A stretch of 64,000 nucleotides of DNA from Augochlora pura (taxonomy: Eukaryota > Arthropoda > Insecta > Hymenoptera > Halictidae): assembly GCF_028453695.1 (NCBI RefSeq), contig NC_135775.1:27810545-27874544 (forward strand), written 5' to 3'. The notes beneath the pieces were generated by a model that was not told the DNA's origin, ran no database searches, and was given only the letters and a program-made list of their open reading frames with translations. Position 1 is the first letter of the stretch; every line of letters starts with the position of its first letter. This document shows positions 12,587 to 26,990 of the stretch, piece by piece. Made by a program: the position numbers and the translations under genes.

Positions 12587-13701
12587 CCCGGAATAGAGGC
12601 CACGATCCATAAAGGCCCAGTTTCGAAACTTTTACAGTCGATCACCCCGGTCGGTAGCCGCTCAAAGGTCCGCAGGCTAATTTCTAGGTAAAATTACGTG
12701 GAGGGTTTGCCCAATTTTGCCGCTTTCACGGAGTCCCGAGGGTCCTTCGGGCCACGTTTTCTTCGACGGGGTTGTTTCTTGTGCGCGTCCACCCCACGGA
12801 TTATCACCAGATTAACCCCATTTTTTTCCCTCCTTCCCGGAGCATCCTCCGGCGATTTTTCCTAGGATTCCTCGTCGCAACATCTGCGACGATCCGGCGA
12901 GAAGAAAGCATTGCACAGGTCTCTCCGCTTCGTGCCTCCCTTGTGCCGTGCAGTTTAATGGGGGGAAAAAAAAATGGTCGAATAGGTCTAAGAGTATCGT
13001 GTTTCATTCTTAAGAGGTGTCGGAGCCGAGAAATTAATTCGCCACTCGCCCAAAGCGTTCACGTAAGAGACAGAGATAACGCCGCGCTTCAACTTTTCTC
13101 GCGAGCGGCGAGCAAAAAGGAATTAAACGGTGCGACGAATAAATCGTGTAGCAAGCCGTATTGCGATTAGGCGACGAACGCGGAGGGAGGCCGTCGAAGA
13201 CGGTCGATCGTCCGGTGAAAAAAAATCGAGCAGCGACGGAACACATAGCTCCGGAAGCTGCAGAGGCGGAGCGGCAGCAAAATGAAAATAAAAATACGGC
13301 GCGCACCGGCGGAGAAATCGCGCGATCCGGAAATTTAATCCGGCCTCGTTAAACCCTTTCTCTTTTGCAGCGGTGCCGCGCCAGCGAAAGGGGAGGTGGG
13401 AGAGGGGTGGCAAAGTGTGCGAGTGCAATTTCGTTGTAAATCTCGCAGGAAAGCTCCCGTGAACGACACGCTGACCCAGAAAGTCAAAGGGTTGGGATTC
13501 CGTCAAGATCGATGCGAATTTCGTGCACGGCCGGCGCGGACCTTTACGACCTGTCCTTCCGAATTTCCCTCCCCCCCTCCTCGCCATGAAGGGCTGAATT
13601 TGCGCGTCTCTTTTGCGCGAAAATCGGTGAAATGAGCCTCGGCACTCCCTAATAAATCTCAGCGCGTTCCTCCACCTCGGCTCCTGACCGGTTCGACCCT
13701 G

Positions 13702-13728
13702 TGTCTCTCCCTCTCCCTCTCCTCTCCG
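13702..13728 (+). repeat. CT-rich microsatellite
   Basis: CTCTCC repeat, imperfect. Confidence 0.75.
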
Positions 13729-15074
13729 CCGTTCGCCAACTAGGAATACGACGGCCCCCCCCGCGGTGGCCGGGGGCATTGATTCCTGTCCAAATATTGG
13801 GCCCAGCTGGTCGCCCGGTCCTCATAACGTAATAAATTATGCCGTCCATTAACGCAACCGGCCGACCACGCGACACTTTCTCCGGACGCGGGGCACGTCT
13901 TCCGAAACGCCCGCACTCGTAGGACGCGGTCCCACCGATCTTTTTCCCTTTTATTGGCTACGACGCTCCAGTGTCGTTAGTCCGTATCCTTCGACCTTTT
14001 TTACGCGATGAAATTCGGCCACGGGAAGGGTTTATTAATTTTACGGGGACGAGAGCGACCGATTTCCGGAGGCTCGTTGTCCGACCAGCCTACCTTCTAA
14101 CCGATTAGAAAGCCTGTTGCCGAAAGGTAAGGGTTAGTGGCCAGGGGCCGCAATGTTTATTGGGGTCACTCGGAATCACTCCGTCGAATTACATGATTTT
14201 CCGAACCGATTTCGGAACTATGTCGTGCGTCAATTTGGAGAATTGCTGGAAACTCTCTTTTATGGAACGGTGAAAAGATCGTGGCAAAATTTAACCGAGA
14301 ATCGAAGTCTCTCGACAGCGTCGACGTTCCGGAAAATACGGTTCTAGACGAACAACTTTCCCGCCGAACAGATTCTCCATGGAGAAATCATTTTTGCGAC
14401 GCAATTAATTTTTTTTTCTTCACGGAGCCAGATTCATTATTTTCGTGTCGCCGGCATCAGCGTTTCTGGGACGGAGGGGCGAGGATAATGATGTTCCAGG
14501 GATTCGATGATGTCAAGGGAGGTCCTCGTTAGCCGGAGTTCCAGGAGGAGGATCCCCTATGAGGGACTCGCGTCAATGCCTGTTCAAATATTGTGTGACA
14601 GGACGATTTACACCGAGCAAATCCGTCGCACTTAATAAATTCGTCAAAGTGTTGGCTAGGCGTTAACCGCAGTATAATCCGAATTAATCGAAAGCGTTGA
14701 TCGATGTGCCCTTTGTACGACCGAGTACAATTAAGACGTTTCAATCGCCGTAAAGTCGGACCCGAGCCCTCGGATCGATTATTACCCATAATCACAATCC
14801 TAGCAGAAACTAACCGAATAAAACTCTTCCGATCAACCGTATAATTACAGATTAAAAAACCGAACAATAGAAAGAATCATAAAATGTTTTTCTTCGGTAT
14901 AGTTTACAGGTATACGATCTCTTTCAAAGTGTGAAGATTAATTCTCGTGTTCGATCAAGTCGGAATGATTACGTCGATTTACAAACAAGAGAAAAAAGCC
15001 TCGAACAAAGAAAATAATTTGATTATCCGCAGAAAAGCAACTACTTGAAACGGAATAATCGTGCCATTAAAGCT

Positions 15075-15120
15075 CGTCGCCCCAGGTAGCAAGGGCGACG
15101 ACATAGGCCACGTACCTGGG
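15075..15120. repeat. Mutually exclusive inverted repeats
   Basis: CGTCGCCC (15075-15082) pairs with GGGCGACG (15093-15100) across a 10-nt loop. The overlapping CCCAGGTA (15081-15088) pairs with TACCTGGG (15113-15120). Both stems have eight perfect base pairs and cannot form together. The CAGGTAG site sits in the shared arm. Confidence 0.6.
15083..15089 (+). promoter_or_regulatory. CAGGTAG (Zelda/TAGteam-like) site 1
   Basis: Exact match to the strongest TAGteam heptamer bound by the pioneer factor Zelda in Drosophila, where runt is an early zygotic target. It lies about 1.3 kb upstream of the candidate promoter, inside the hairpin region at 15075-15120. Confidence 0.35.
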
Positions 15121-15759
15121 CAACGACTTCTTCGACTAGTACTTAAGGGACGGTCAATGAACGTCCCAGGATTCACTGCAATTTAGCAGGCCTGCAATTC
15201 CCATTTTGTCAATGCCTTAAAAAATTATGTAGGGATGCTTCCTAGGGTCAACAATTATTTAGGCAGCAAATGGGTAGAAATTTCCTACGTATATTAAATT
15301 CCGAAGTCATTATGGAGTTAGCAACTGTCTACAGCAAACTGATCCGAACATAAACGAAAAAACACGATACTCCTCGAACATCCAACGTTCCGTTTGCAAA
15401 CAAAAATTCTAGCAAACCCAGTAAACTCTGGCCGTTTACAAAAATCAATGATCAGGATACAGAGTGCTGAAAAAGTGCACGAAACGTGAAAACCAACCAA
15501 CAACGATCCCTAGAAAATCATCGGACCAGCTGCCTCGAGAAATTCCGAGATCCTATAAAAAAAAAAATCGTGGAAAAGGACAAAGGAACGTCTTGAGCGC
15601 AAGGATCCTCGGAGCCGTGTCCGTGGTGCTCTCGGTCTCGGTGATCGCGCTGAGGTGAAGAAACGCGTGGGGCCGCAGGAGCGTGTACGTTTCTCGGGGT
15701 GGGGGTTGGATGGCGGACGGAACACGTGCGCGTGAAAATGTCCGTAAGCGTGGCTGTGC

Positions 15760-15766
15760 CAGGTAG
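15760..15766 (+). promoter_or_regulatory. CAGGTAG (Zelda/TAGteam-like) site 2
   Basis: Second exact heptamer, about 600 nt upstream of the candidate promoter. Two within 0.7 kb are more than the roughly 0.25 expected by chance in 2 kb of both strands. Confidence 0.35.
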
Positions 15767-15955
15767 CCGAATAGCCCGGCAAGAAATGGAGAAAGGACCG
15801 GGGCGTTGATCGGAAGGAGACGCGAGGATTGCAACCGAAACGGTCTCGCGATGCGCCGGGCGCGCGACGAAGAGGGCAGAAGCCGGATGGCAGAGAGCAA
15901 AACGGTGAACGAGCGATGGCAGGGCGAGAGTGCGAAAGAGTGACGGGGGAGCGCG

Positions 15956-16016
15956 AGCGAGCGAGAGAGAGAAAGAGAGTGAGAGACAGCGAGGGGGGAG
16001 GGAGAGGGTGAGAGAA

Positions 16017-16047
<31 letters not shown>

Positions 16048-16056
16048 GAGAGAGAG
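15956..16056 (+). repeat. GA-rich tract upstream of the Runx promoter
   Basis: Nearly pure purine on the + strand, with unbroken GA from about 16012. It can bind GAGA-type factors and adopt triplex DNA. It lies about 300 nt upstream of the candidate TATA element. Confidence 0.85.
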
Positions 16057-16264
16057 GCCGATGTTGGGAAGGGATCGCTAGACTGGTGGCGCGAGCGAGT
16101 CGGAGACAGAGTCGCGTGACGAGAGAGGGAAGATGATAAGGAAGAGCGGAGGCGAAGCCACCCTTGGCTAGAGAGGCAGCAAGCTGGCAGCCCCTTTCGC
16201 AAGGCACCCCCTAAGCCTGGTTAGGGGCGAAGGCGGCGAGCCGCGGAGGCCACAACACGACCGC

Positions 16265-16379
16265 CGTCCTCATTGGTCGACGCGCCTGGCCTGGGTGGGG
16301 CTCCGGAAAAATTGGAGGGGAGAAAAATCCCCTCTAAATAGCTGCGGCTGCGGCCGCGAAAAACTAGAATCCGCTCAGC

Positions 16380-16380
<1 letters not shown>
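16265..16380 (+). promoter_or_regulatory. Candidate core promoter of the Runx gene
   Basis: Two inverted CCAAT boxes (ATTGG at 16272-16276 and 16311-16315) lie upstream of a TATA-like CTAAATAG around 16334-16341. A weak initiator-like TCAG is at 16375-16378. This would start transcription near 16365-16377, about 400 nt before the ATG. A better match to the arthropod initiator, ATCAGTG, is at 16605-16611 but has no TATA box in place. Transcript 5' ends are needed to choose between them. Confidence 0.35.
16315..16334. repeat. 7-bp inverted repeat abutting the TATA-like element
   Basis: GAGGGGA at 16315-16321 is mirrored by TCCCCTC at 16328-16334 with a 6-nt A-rich loop. The arms can extend by a G-T pair and two A-T pairs into the TATA-like sequence. 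It overlaps an inverted CCAAT box, so it could be a binding site or a chance hairpin. Confidence 0.5.
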
Positions 16381-20162
<3,782 letters not shown>

Positions 20163-20595
20163 GCTCGGACCAAGCTGTAGAGAGGCTCTCTCTCTCTGTA
20201 GTAGAACTCTCGGAGGATTCCCGCTGGAAGGCTAGTGATTACTTAGAAGACGTCGTCGGCGGCGGAAACAAAGTCCTGTTTCATCGAGCGGACCTCGATC
20301 CACGGCGATCTTTTCGCGGGCAGAGATTCGATCTCGATCGAGTTCGGTTTCGATCGACGGGGAAAAAAAGTTCTCTCTGTGGTTCACGGGTTCGGTTAAC
20401 GGAGGAGTTCGCCGGCGACGACGGGTCGGTTCTTCGGTTTTACGAAGACTGTATTCTTCTTACGATTGAAGCTGCATTACAGAGATTGTATCGTTGACTT
20501 CTATTTAAAACGGTGACCGTGGAACGGTTTCGAGGTAATGTCACTTACGACGCGTGAGACGTGTGAATAAGTTGAGAATACTATAGTATTATTAT

Positions 20596-20629
20596 TGTAT
20601 ATAAGGCAGTTTGTATATACGTGTAGATA
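20596..20629 (+). promoter_or_regulatory. Cluster of three Pumilio-type elements in the 3' UTR
   Basis: Three exact UGUANAUA matches occur in 34 nt: TGTATATA at 20596-20603, TGTATATA at 20612-20619 and TGTAGATA at 20622-20629. Pumilio (PUF) proteins bind this octamer and usually repress or destabilise the mRNA. Clustering in a 3' UTR on the sense strand is what functional sites look like. Confidence 0.55.
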
Positions 20630-20690
20630 GTTCGTGGACAATAATGTAGACAGAGATTATTATATTATATGTATAAATATCGCACGCGCG

Positions 20691-20719
20691 TGTCTGTGTG
20701 TGTGTGCGTGTGCGTGTGT
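20691..20719 (+). repeat. TG-rich microsatellite in the 3' UTR
   Basis: A run of TG steps interrupted by C (TGTGCG variants). In RNA it gives a UG-rich tract of the kind bound by CUG-BP/Bruno-like proteins; that use here is inference. Confidence 0.8.
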
Positions 20720-20858
20720 CGAAGTGCGACTGTGTCGACGGCTGTATGGAACGGAGCGCATGTGAGAGAGACCAAAAGACAGAGATATTGATATTATTTA
20801 TAAGCCAGAGATCTAATTTAATGTAAAAGATGGTATTATAGACGGGCGGAGTCAGGAG

Positions 20859-20864
20859 AATAAA
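20859..20864 (+). promoter_or_regulatory. Poly(A) signal AATAAA of the Runx gene
   Basis: Canonical hexamer about 700 nt after the stop codon, on the coding strand and at the end of the AT-rich 3' UTR. No strong GU-rich element follows, so the cleavage site near 20880 is approximate. Confidence 0.55.
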
Positions 20865-21012
20865 TTCGGAAACTATGCGACATTTAAATCACGATCTTCT
20901 TCTTTCCAACCCAACATCAACAAACTATTCAAACCTATCTCGACGTTTCTGCGTCGACGATGGTACTACTTCCTCGCCTAATTTCTCATCGTTACTCTTG
21001 TACTCTTCAAAA

Positions 21013-21018
21013 AATAAA
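21013..21018 (+). promoter_or_regulatory. Second possible poly(A) signal
   Basis: AATAAA inside an A/T-rich stretch 150 nt beyond the first signal. It would extend the 3' UTR to about 21040. Confidence 0.3.
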
Positions 21019-22002
21019 TCATTTTTTAAAGCAGACGAAATCGAGTCAGTCTTTCTCTATTCGCCAGAAAATAATTTATTTTGTAGGTGCAGTTTACAAT
21101 TCTATTGAAATTCTTCAGCAAGTACCATTTAAATGAAATCGGAGAACGACGGCGTTTGAAGTTTCTTCGACGAAGCGAGACTTCCATCGAGAATCTAGCA
21201 CGTTCCCAAGGCACCGGTAGTTATTAACGATTCTTCCGGCCGCAATCTCGGTCACGGGATTCACCTTGGGCTCGAGCCGGGTGTGGGCATATCAACGTGC
21301 CCGGTGAACGACGGCCCCGGATCCGACGCGGAGTCTTGCACGCGCTGGCATCGGCCGTGAAAGAGATTGAAACGCTTCGTGCCGGTGCAAGGGGGATCCA
21401 TATTTTGTTCTACGGCCGTGTCCCGATCTCTGTCTCTCCTCCGGCCGCGATTTAAATCTGAATGGTCGTTCCGCCGCGGTCGTTCGAGGTTGCCGCGTGT
21501 GCGTACCGGGTTCCCATACGGCGGGCGCAAGGGTGGAGAATGGTTTATATTGAGGGGAGTGCGTGAGATCTGTATTAGTACCGATAGGCCAGCGGAACGA
21601 CAGTGTCTCTCATCCTCATCCGACGCTCGATTCCCCTCGGAACGATCCCGTTTCTTTCATCTCCCTCCGCGATCGTTTCGCGTCTTCGGCAAGAAGAACC
21701 GGCCGTCGCGTCGCTCCGAGATCTCCTTTTTTTTCCCCTCCGTAATGGCTCGCCGCTGTTTCTCCGTTCTCTTTTTTTTTTTACTGTGCTGCGTTTCGAC
21801 GGGTAATCATTCGCGACACGAAATTTCGACTACCGGTGATTTCCGGCAGGCGAACGCGACGAGGAATGCCTCAAATTCGACGCTTCCAGCGGATATCGTG
21901 TTACGATAGTCGAAGCCTGCACACCGGCCCGCCACTATGTCACTGTGAAACATAACCTAGGACAAGGGATTCCATTCGCGTCGCTCTCGAGTCCTCTTCT
22001 AC

Positions 22003-22019
22003 TTTTTTTTTTTTTTTTT
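22003..22019 (+). repeat. Poly-T run (17)
   Basis: Uninterrupted T homopolymer. No retrotransposon body is recognisable on either side. Confidence 0.9.
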
Positions 22020-23537
22020 GTTATTTTGTTTTATTCGATTTTTGTTGCGCGCGTTTCTTCTTTGTTTTTTCCTGCTGTGTTGCGCTCCAGCCCGAGCCTC
22101 TATCCCCCTCTCCCTCTCACCCTCTCACCCTCTCTCGCTCTCTCGCTTGTCTCTCTGTGGCGTTTCGCCTCGTCTCGCCTCGCCTTTCGGCTGCAATCGG
22201 CCCGGACGTGTTTGTCAAGCCGCGCGCGCTCGTCGAAGTCGAGGACAGTTAATCCCCGTGACGTCCTATAACTCAATTCTCGCCGCCCTCGGAACACCCC
22301 CGGACCAACCCCCGCGCCACCCGGCCGCCGACCAAATACAATTCTTGACGCGAGGCCGTCGAAGAAAACCAGACACATTCCGGGGGACGGGCTTATCGGG
22401 CCTGATAACGAATGCATCGGGGAACGGGATGAATATTAAAAGGAACGGGGTTTCGGTGAATGCTGCGCTCGTCCTGTTCTCTCTTTCTCTTTCTCTGTGT
22501 TTTTTTTCCACGTGGGCCGCCGAACAGATCGGCGGAATCCATAGCTATTCGATTTTTTATTAAGTCCGATAGGAGGAACTTTCGGTCAACTGATCGACTA
22601 TTGACCGGTCTTAAATTGTACAATGTCGAGCCATGATTGGTCGCGTGAATTATGAAGCGAGACTCCGGCTTCGCGATTTCACCGTGATTTTAGGGTTAAA
22701 CAGTTTGAGAATTTTCCAACGTAGCGCGAAGCCTCCTGGTTCGGCTTTGTTAGCGTCTGCTCCGACAGTTGCGTTGATGAAAATCGACTTCTTTCTAGAA
22801 ATAATCGTGTAACGAAACGAACTGGTAGTATCGAACGAATCTTGCTTCCTTTGCCTACCCTTTGCGCAGTGCTCAATCCTCCTGTAAACTGGATCGATCC
22901 GTAAAAGTTTAGACTCTCCAAGGTTTATTCCACGGGTTAAATGAATTCTGTGATTCGCGAGAATTTTTGAACTTGCGGGAGTAGCGTAAAACGAGTCTTG
23001 TACACGGAACTCCATAAACGCGTGCAACGCTATCAGCCAGCGACAAAAACCCAGCACTTTGTCACTACCGCGACATCAAAAATCGCCGTCGAGGCAAGGG
23101 AGTAGAACAGTACACCCGCGCGCAGAAAAAAAGAAAAAGAAAAAGAAAAAGGCCGAGAGAGTAAATAGACAAGAGACAGGGCCGGTTTTTCCGTCGAACG
23201 TTGGACGAAAATGAGAACCGCGTTGACACCCCGGCCGCCCGTCGCGGCGGGGGCCTGTTCGTTGACGAGTAGACAACGGAACCAAGCAACCATGAAGGGT
23301 CGCCGCACGAACCGAGAGCCAAACCGATCGGAGGCAATCCGTGCTTGCCTCGCCGGGCGAGCCAGCCGGCGCTAACTAATGTTTGCCCAAAGAATCGCGA
23401 CGAATAATTGAGTCAGCCGGCGGAAGAGAGGAAAAAATCAGCGCCCCCGAATCACCGGCGGAATAATCGACTTTCGTCGGACGGACTTCCTCGCCTCGCG
23501 ATTTTTCAACACCCCCCGCCCGCGAGCGCGCGCGATG

Positions 23538-23579
23538 CGCTCGGCGCTCGGCGCTCGACGCTCGACGCTCGGCGCTCGG
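23538..23579 (+). repeat. CGCTCGG/A 7-bp tandem repeat
   Basis: Six units in the order G, G, A, A, G, G at the last base, followed by an alternating CG run. Confidence 0.9.
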
Positions 23580-24421
23580 CGCGCGCGATGGCGAGAGACC
23601 CGATGTTTGACGAACCCCTCCGCGAGCCGCTCGCCTAATGGATCGGACGTATGAACGAATATTCCCGAGGAAATCCGGGATCGTCCGTGTACATATCGGC
23701 ACTCCGAAATAGAAGACACCGAAGCTGAATTGTTGGCCCCCGGTGCTTCGGGCACGGTATATCCGACTTCCGTCGTGCTCTCGTTAAGAATTCTTTGGAT
23801 TTCCGCGCGGCGATACTATTTTAACATCTTGCGATAACGATCGCGGAGGTCTCACGATTCCTCCGCAGTTAGTCGTTTATTTCCCGTCGATGCTCGGCTA
23901 CGAAAAGTCAAGTTGGCAGAATAGGGAACGCTTGAAACGAAGCTTCGAATTTGCTGCGTCGCCGAGCGATGTCCTGTTCGATTCGCGACGATGATTTTGA
24001 ACATAATCACTGTCAGAGACAGGGCAGCAATATTAGAGTCATCGTCGCTGAGCCTTCGAAGTAGAATAAGACGCGCGAAAGGAATTTTGAAAGACTCGTT
24101 TGTCAAAGATTATCCAGATATTAATTAATTATTAGAGTTTATTCGTTGGAATCCTTGCAATTAATTTTTATTTGTATAATATTGAGACTCGTCTGTTGAC
24201 GCCATAGTTTATTCTTCCATTCGTTTCGGTATTAATAGTTCATAATTCCGCGTGACTGAGCGCAGCCATCGCATTAACTGAGTCTAACCGAAGGGAGCAG
24301 GAGAAAGTGTACCTAAAACCGTTTGAAAAAGGACTCTGATTATTCCAGAGTCACCGGAAGAAACGTAGCGCAGTGGAAAACGAGCGTGCGGGAGGGACCG
24401 GTGCGCATCGACGCTTCGCAA

Positions 24422-24466
24422 CCCGGCGTGCTGGGCGTGCTGGGCGTGCTGGGCGTGCTGGGCGTT
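24422..24466 (+). repeat. CTGGGCGTG 9-bp tandem repeat
   Basis: Five units, the first and last with one or two changes. Because the unit length is a multiple of three, it reads as Gly-Val-Leu repeats in one frame. Confidence 0.9.
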
Positions 24467-24766
24467 CGGCGTTCGGCGTCCGACGCGTCGGCCAGAGGAT
24501 TCTCCTGCCGGTGGCAGGATCGTGAGGACAGAGCTCGAGGGTCCTAGAGTTAGGCAATCAGCGTTGATGAGGGGGCACTCGCGGGGTGAAGGACTCGGAC
24601 AATTAGTAACCACCCCGCCGGCCCCGCGGCCCCGCGGCCCCGTGTGTCTTCCCGCACCTTCGGCCTCCGATTCAACCGGTGAACCTGGCCAACAACGCTG
24701 CGACCGCAATCGGCCACGCATGCGAAAGAGGCTGCTCGACGCGCGATGGAGAGACTGCGAGAGGAG

Positions 24767-24850
24767 AAAGATCGAGCGCGAGAGACAGAGAGAGAATCAG
24801 AGATAGGGATAGAGAGAGAGAGGGAGAGAGAGAGGAGAAGAGAGAGAGGG
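24767..24850 (+). repeat. GA-rich microsatellite
   Basis: Long imperfect purine tract, purest at 24808-24849. Confidence 0.85.
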
Positions 24851-26759
24851 GGATGGTGAGGCAGCCTAGGGTTTACGTCCGTTGGCCGCGTTGCGTGGAT
24901 TACGCCGCTGTAAAGGGCTCTCTTCGCTGCTGGACAATGTCAGCACGATCGGAAAGCTCGCCTGGATAAGAACAGGATTTCCACGGATCGAGTGCACCGG
25001 ATCTACTGCATCCCTGCGCTCGAACGTTTAATAAATAACCTGCGCTGTGCAAACGTTGTCGAAGAACGAGCCGAGGCTGCGTGTCGTTTGCGCGTCGAAG
25101 CTAACGCTTCAGCTTCTAGGAGATCACAGATTTATAGACATTCCACTTCTGTTCTCCGTTTCGCGGAGATCGAATCTGGTCGAAAAATACGTTCCGATAA
25201 GCAAAAACGACTCCACTCGAAGCGAAATGAAAGGGAGGTAAAAATGTCGCTGAATTTCCAGAATAGATTGCTCGTATAATTGAGGGGAAACGATTTGCCA
25301 GGCGAAAAAGGCACCGTTCCTATCCTCGCGGGCCGAAGAATCGCCGCAAAACCGAGGATCGACAAACCGTAGAAGAAGGAAGAGTCTCTCAGAGAGAACC
25401 GATAACCTCGATACATCTCCCGAGGCCGGCGTCACCGCAGTCAAACGGAGACGATGATCCTAATTACACCGGGCGGCGCTCGTTAGATCAAGAAAAGATG
25501 GCCACCAAAGGAGTCAATGGTCCGGCTGATCAAAAGCCGGACGGACCCGCGGAACCATGCGCCACGGTACCAAGGAGAGACCAATCCTGTCCCATTCAGA
25601 GGAGGAGAACTCCGATTTTAATCGGGGCTCGTCGAACTACTTGCCAATGACGAACAAGTGGAGGAGGGAGTGGTGGAGGAGTGGACGAAGTAAGAAGAAT
25701 CGCGCGCGACTAATTGCCCTCATCGTCCCTTTCCAGGGGACGTGTCGAGGATTACACGAGGTCCTGGAGTAGCCGCCGGGTCTCTCCTCGAGCGAGACCG
25801 CGGGAATTTTCGTTTAATAAGCCGACAAGATCTCCGCCGAGCAAGATTCTCCGCCCCGGCGTCTTTCAAGATGTTTCCAGTGGGAGCCGAGGAGGGGGGT
25901 GTCTTCTTGGGGCGATAGCAGATGGAGCTCACGAGACGCCTAACGAGCTGTTTTGCATCGCAATGCTTCGACCTCGTTATCGGCTATCGATCCGCTCGCG
26001 AAACACAGCCGCGGCTGGCCCACGGATTAAAGAGACGCTGCGCTGCGCCGCGCCGCGAGCCGCGCGGCTCGTGCCCCTAACCCTCTGGCCCTACTCTTCC
26101 TTGCGTATCGGTGCGAACGCGTCGCGACTGTCCCTGCCACTTCCGGAAAACGTCCGCCGTGTCGTGCATTTCATTTATAATCATCTTAAAAGCTCGGACT
26201 CAGGTTACCTCCATCCTTTCCTAACAATTCAAAGAATTTTTCCATTGTTCCATTTTCCTTGGGAAATATTCCTGTCATTGTATAAAGAGAATACTTTAGC
26301 AATAATAGAATAATGGGCAATGTCCCTCGACACGTTTATATCAAGGTGTGAGATTGTGAAAAGTGTACCAACACTTGAAAAGTATTAATCACGCTACATT
26401 CTTTCACGCGAACTGCAAACTAATCGTCCAGAGAATTAGAATAAAATTCTAGGATATAAGGTCGAATATAAAACGAAGGATGAAGAAGAAAGAACCGCCT
26501 GGAGGAACCGCTGTTGTAAAAAGCAATAAACCGCAACAATTTTTCGTGTACCTCTTGAAACCGCACTGGGACTTGCTCCGTACGATTCCGCAGCGAAGCA
26601 GCCGCCTGACCATCCGGCCCGCGCACGGGACTCTCCGTCGCAATGACTTCAAAGAGACGCAAAAGGTCCGCAAGGTCTTGTCTCCTGGTCATTTACGGGG
26701 ACAATTTGATCATCGACTTTACGATAGGGTTCTCAGCCGTACCTTTCCCCGGTTTTGTG

Positions 26760-26990
26760 GTAACCCCGTCGGAGGCTAGTCAAAGAGAGCAATTTTGACC
26801 CCATAACCATTTAAACTATGTTGGTGACGATTGCATGAGGTGGTAAAAGTTGCGGTCCCGTGCCTGTATAAATTGTTATGACCTCATTTTATAGCAGGCC
26901 CGCCTTTACCGTGCGTTAATTCATTGTTTAGCCGGGCTGTTGGGCCTCTTCCTTCTTTCTCAGGCAAAAATATTTCCGACGAAATAGACG
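26760..26990. promoter_or_regulatory. Candidate enhancer-like block
   Basis: AT/GC-balanced, repeat-free block with several motif cores close together: AAATTGTTATGACCTCA, TTTTATAG (Caudal/Abd-B type), GTTAATTCATTG and others. It resembles conserved non-coding elements in texture only; no alignment was possible. Confidence 0.2.

Larger units (their letters stand above)
11101..14879. other. Gene-free region
   Basis: Contains a 20-nt triplicated sequence at 11683-11741, a TC repeat, two CGTCG repeat patches and mixed AT/GC DNA. A 218-codon minus frame at 13123-13779 and a 159-codon plus frame at 11253-11732 show no known domain or convincing splice context. Nothing else can be supported. Confidence 0.55.
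14880..16264. other. Upstream region of the Runx gene
   Basis: AT-rich to about 15500, then increasingly GC- and purine-rich toward the promoter. It contains two CAGGTAG heptamers, an alternating hairpin and a long GA tract. Two overlapping minus-strand open frames of about 230 codons (15510-16207) are Ser/Leu/Arg repeats read from the GA tract and are not genes. Confidence 0.6.
20163..20885 (+). other. 3' UTR of the Runx mRNA
   Basis: The first 340 nt resemble coding DNA in base composition; after about 20500 the sequence turns AT-rich with short repeated UGUA, TTATTTAT and UG-rich elements, as in unstable developmental mRNAs. It ends near an AATAAA at 20859-20864. A 112-nt-scale open frame in another phase runs through its start but has no support as a gene. 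Confidence 0.7.
20886..24300. other. Gene-free region downstream of the Runx gene
   Basis: Starts AT-rich, then GC-rich. It includes a T17 run, a pyrimidine-rich stretch near 22100-22150 and a CGCTCGG repeat. Frames such as 21367-21909 (180 codons) and 22018-22563 read through T-rich or CT-rich DNA and give Phe/Ser/Leu runs. No gene is supported. Confidence 0.55.

Noticed and set aside
13689..13695. GGTTCGA as a possible tRNA T-loop (also near 28290 on the minus strand and 30980)
   Set aside because: Flanking bases cannot form the five-pair T-stem or an acceptor stem in any of the three places.
15510..16207. Two overlapping minus-strand frames of about 230 codons upstream of the Runx gene
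   Set aside because: Both read the same GA tract in different frames; simultaneous openness shows a composition effect.
22003..22019. Poly-T as the tail of a minus-strand retrotransposon
   Set aside because: No reverse transcriptase-like frame, target duplication or element body is visible beside it.
25498..25650. 50-codon frame starting AAAAGATGGCC
   Set aside because: Good start context but no recognisable product, no conservation evidence and an ordinary length.
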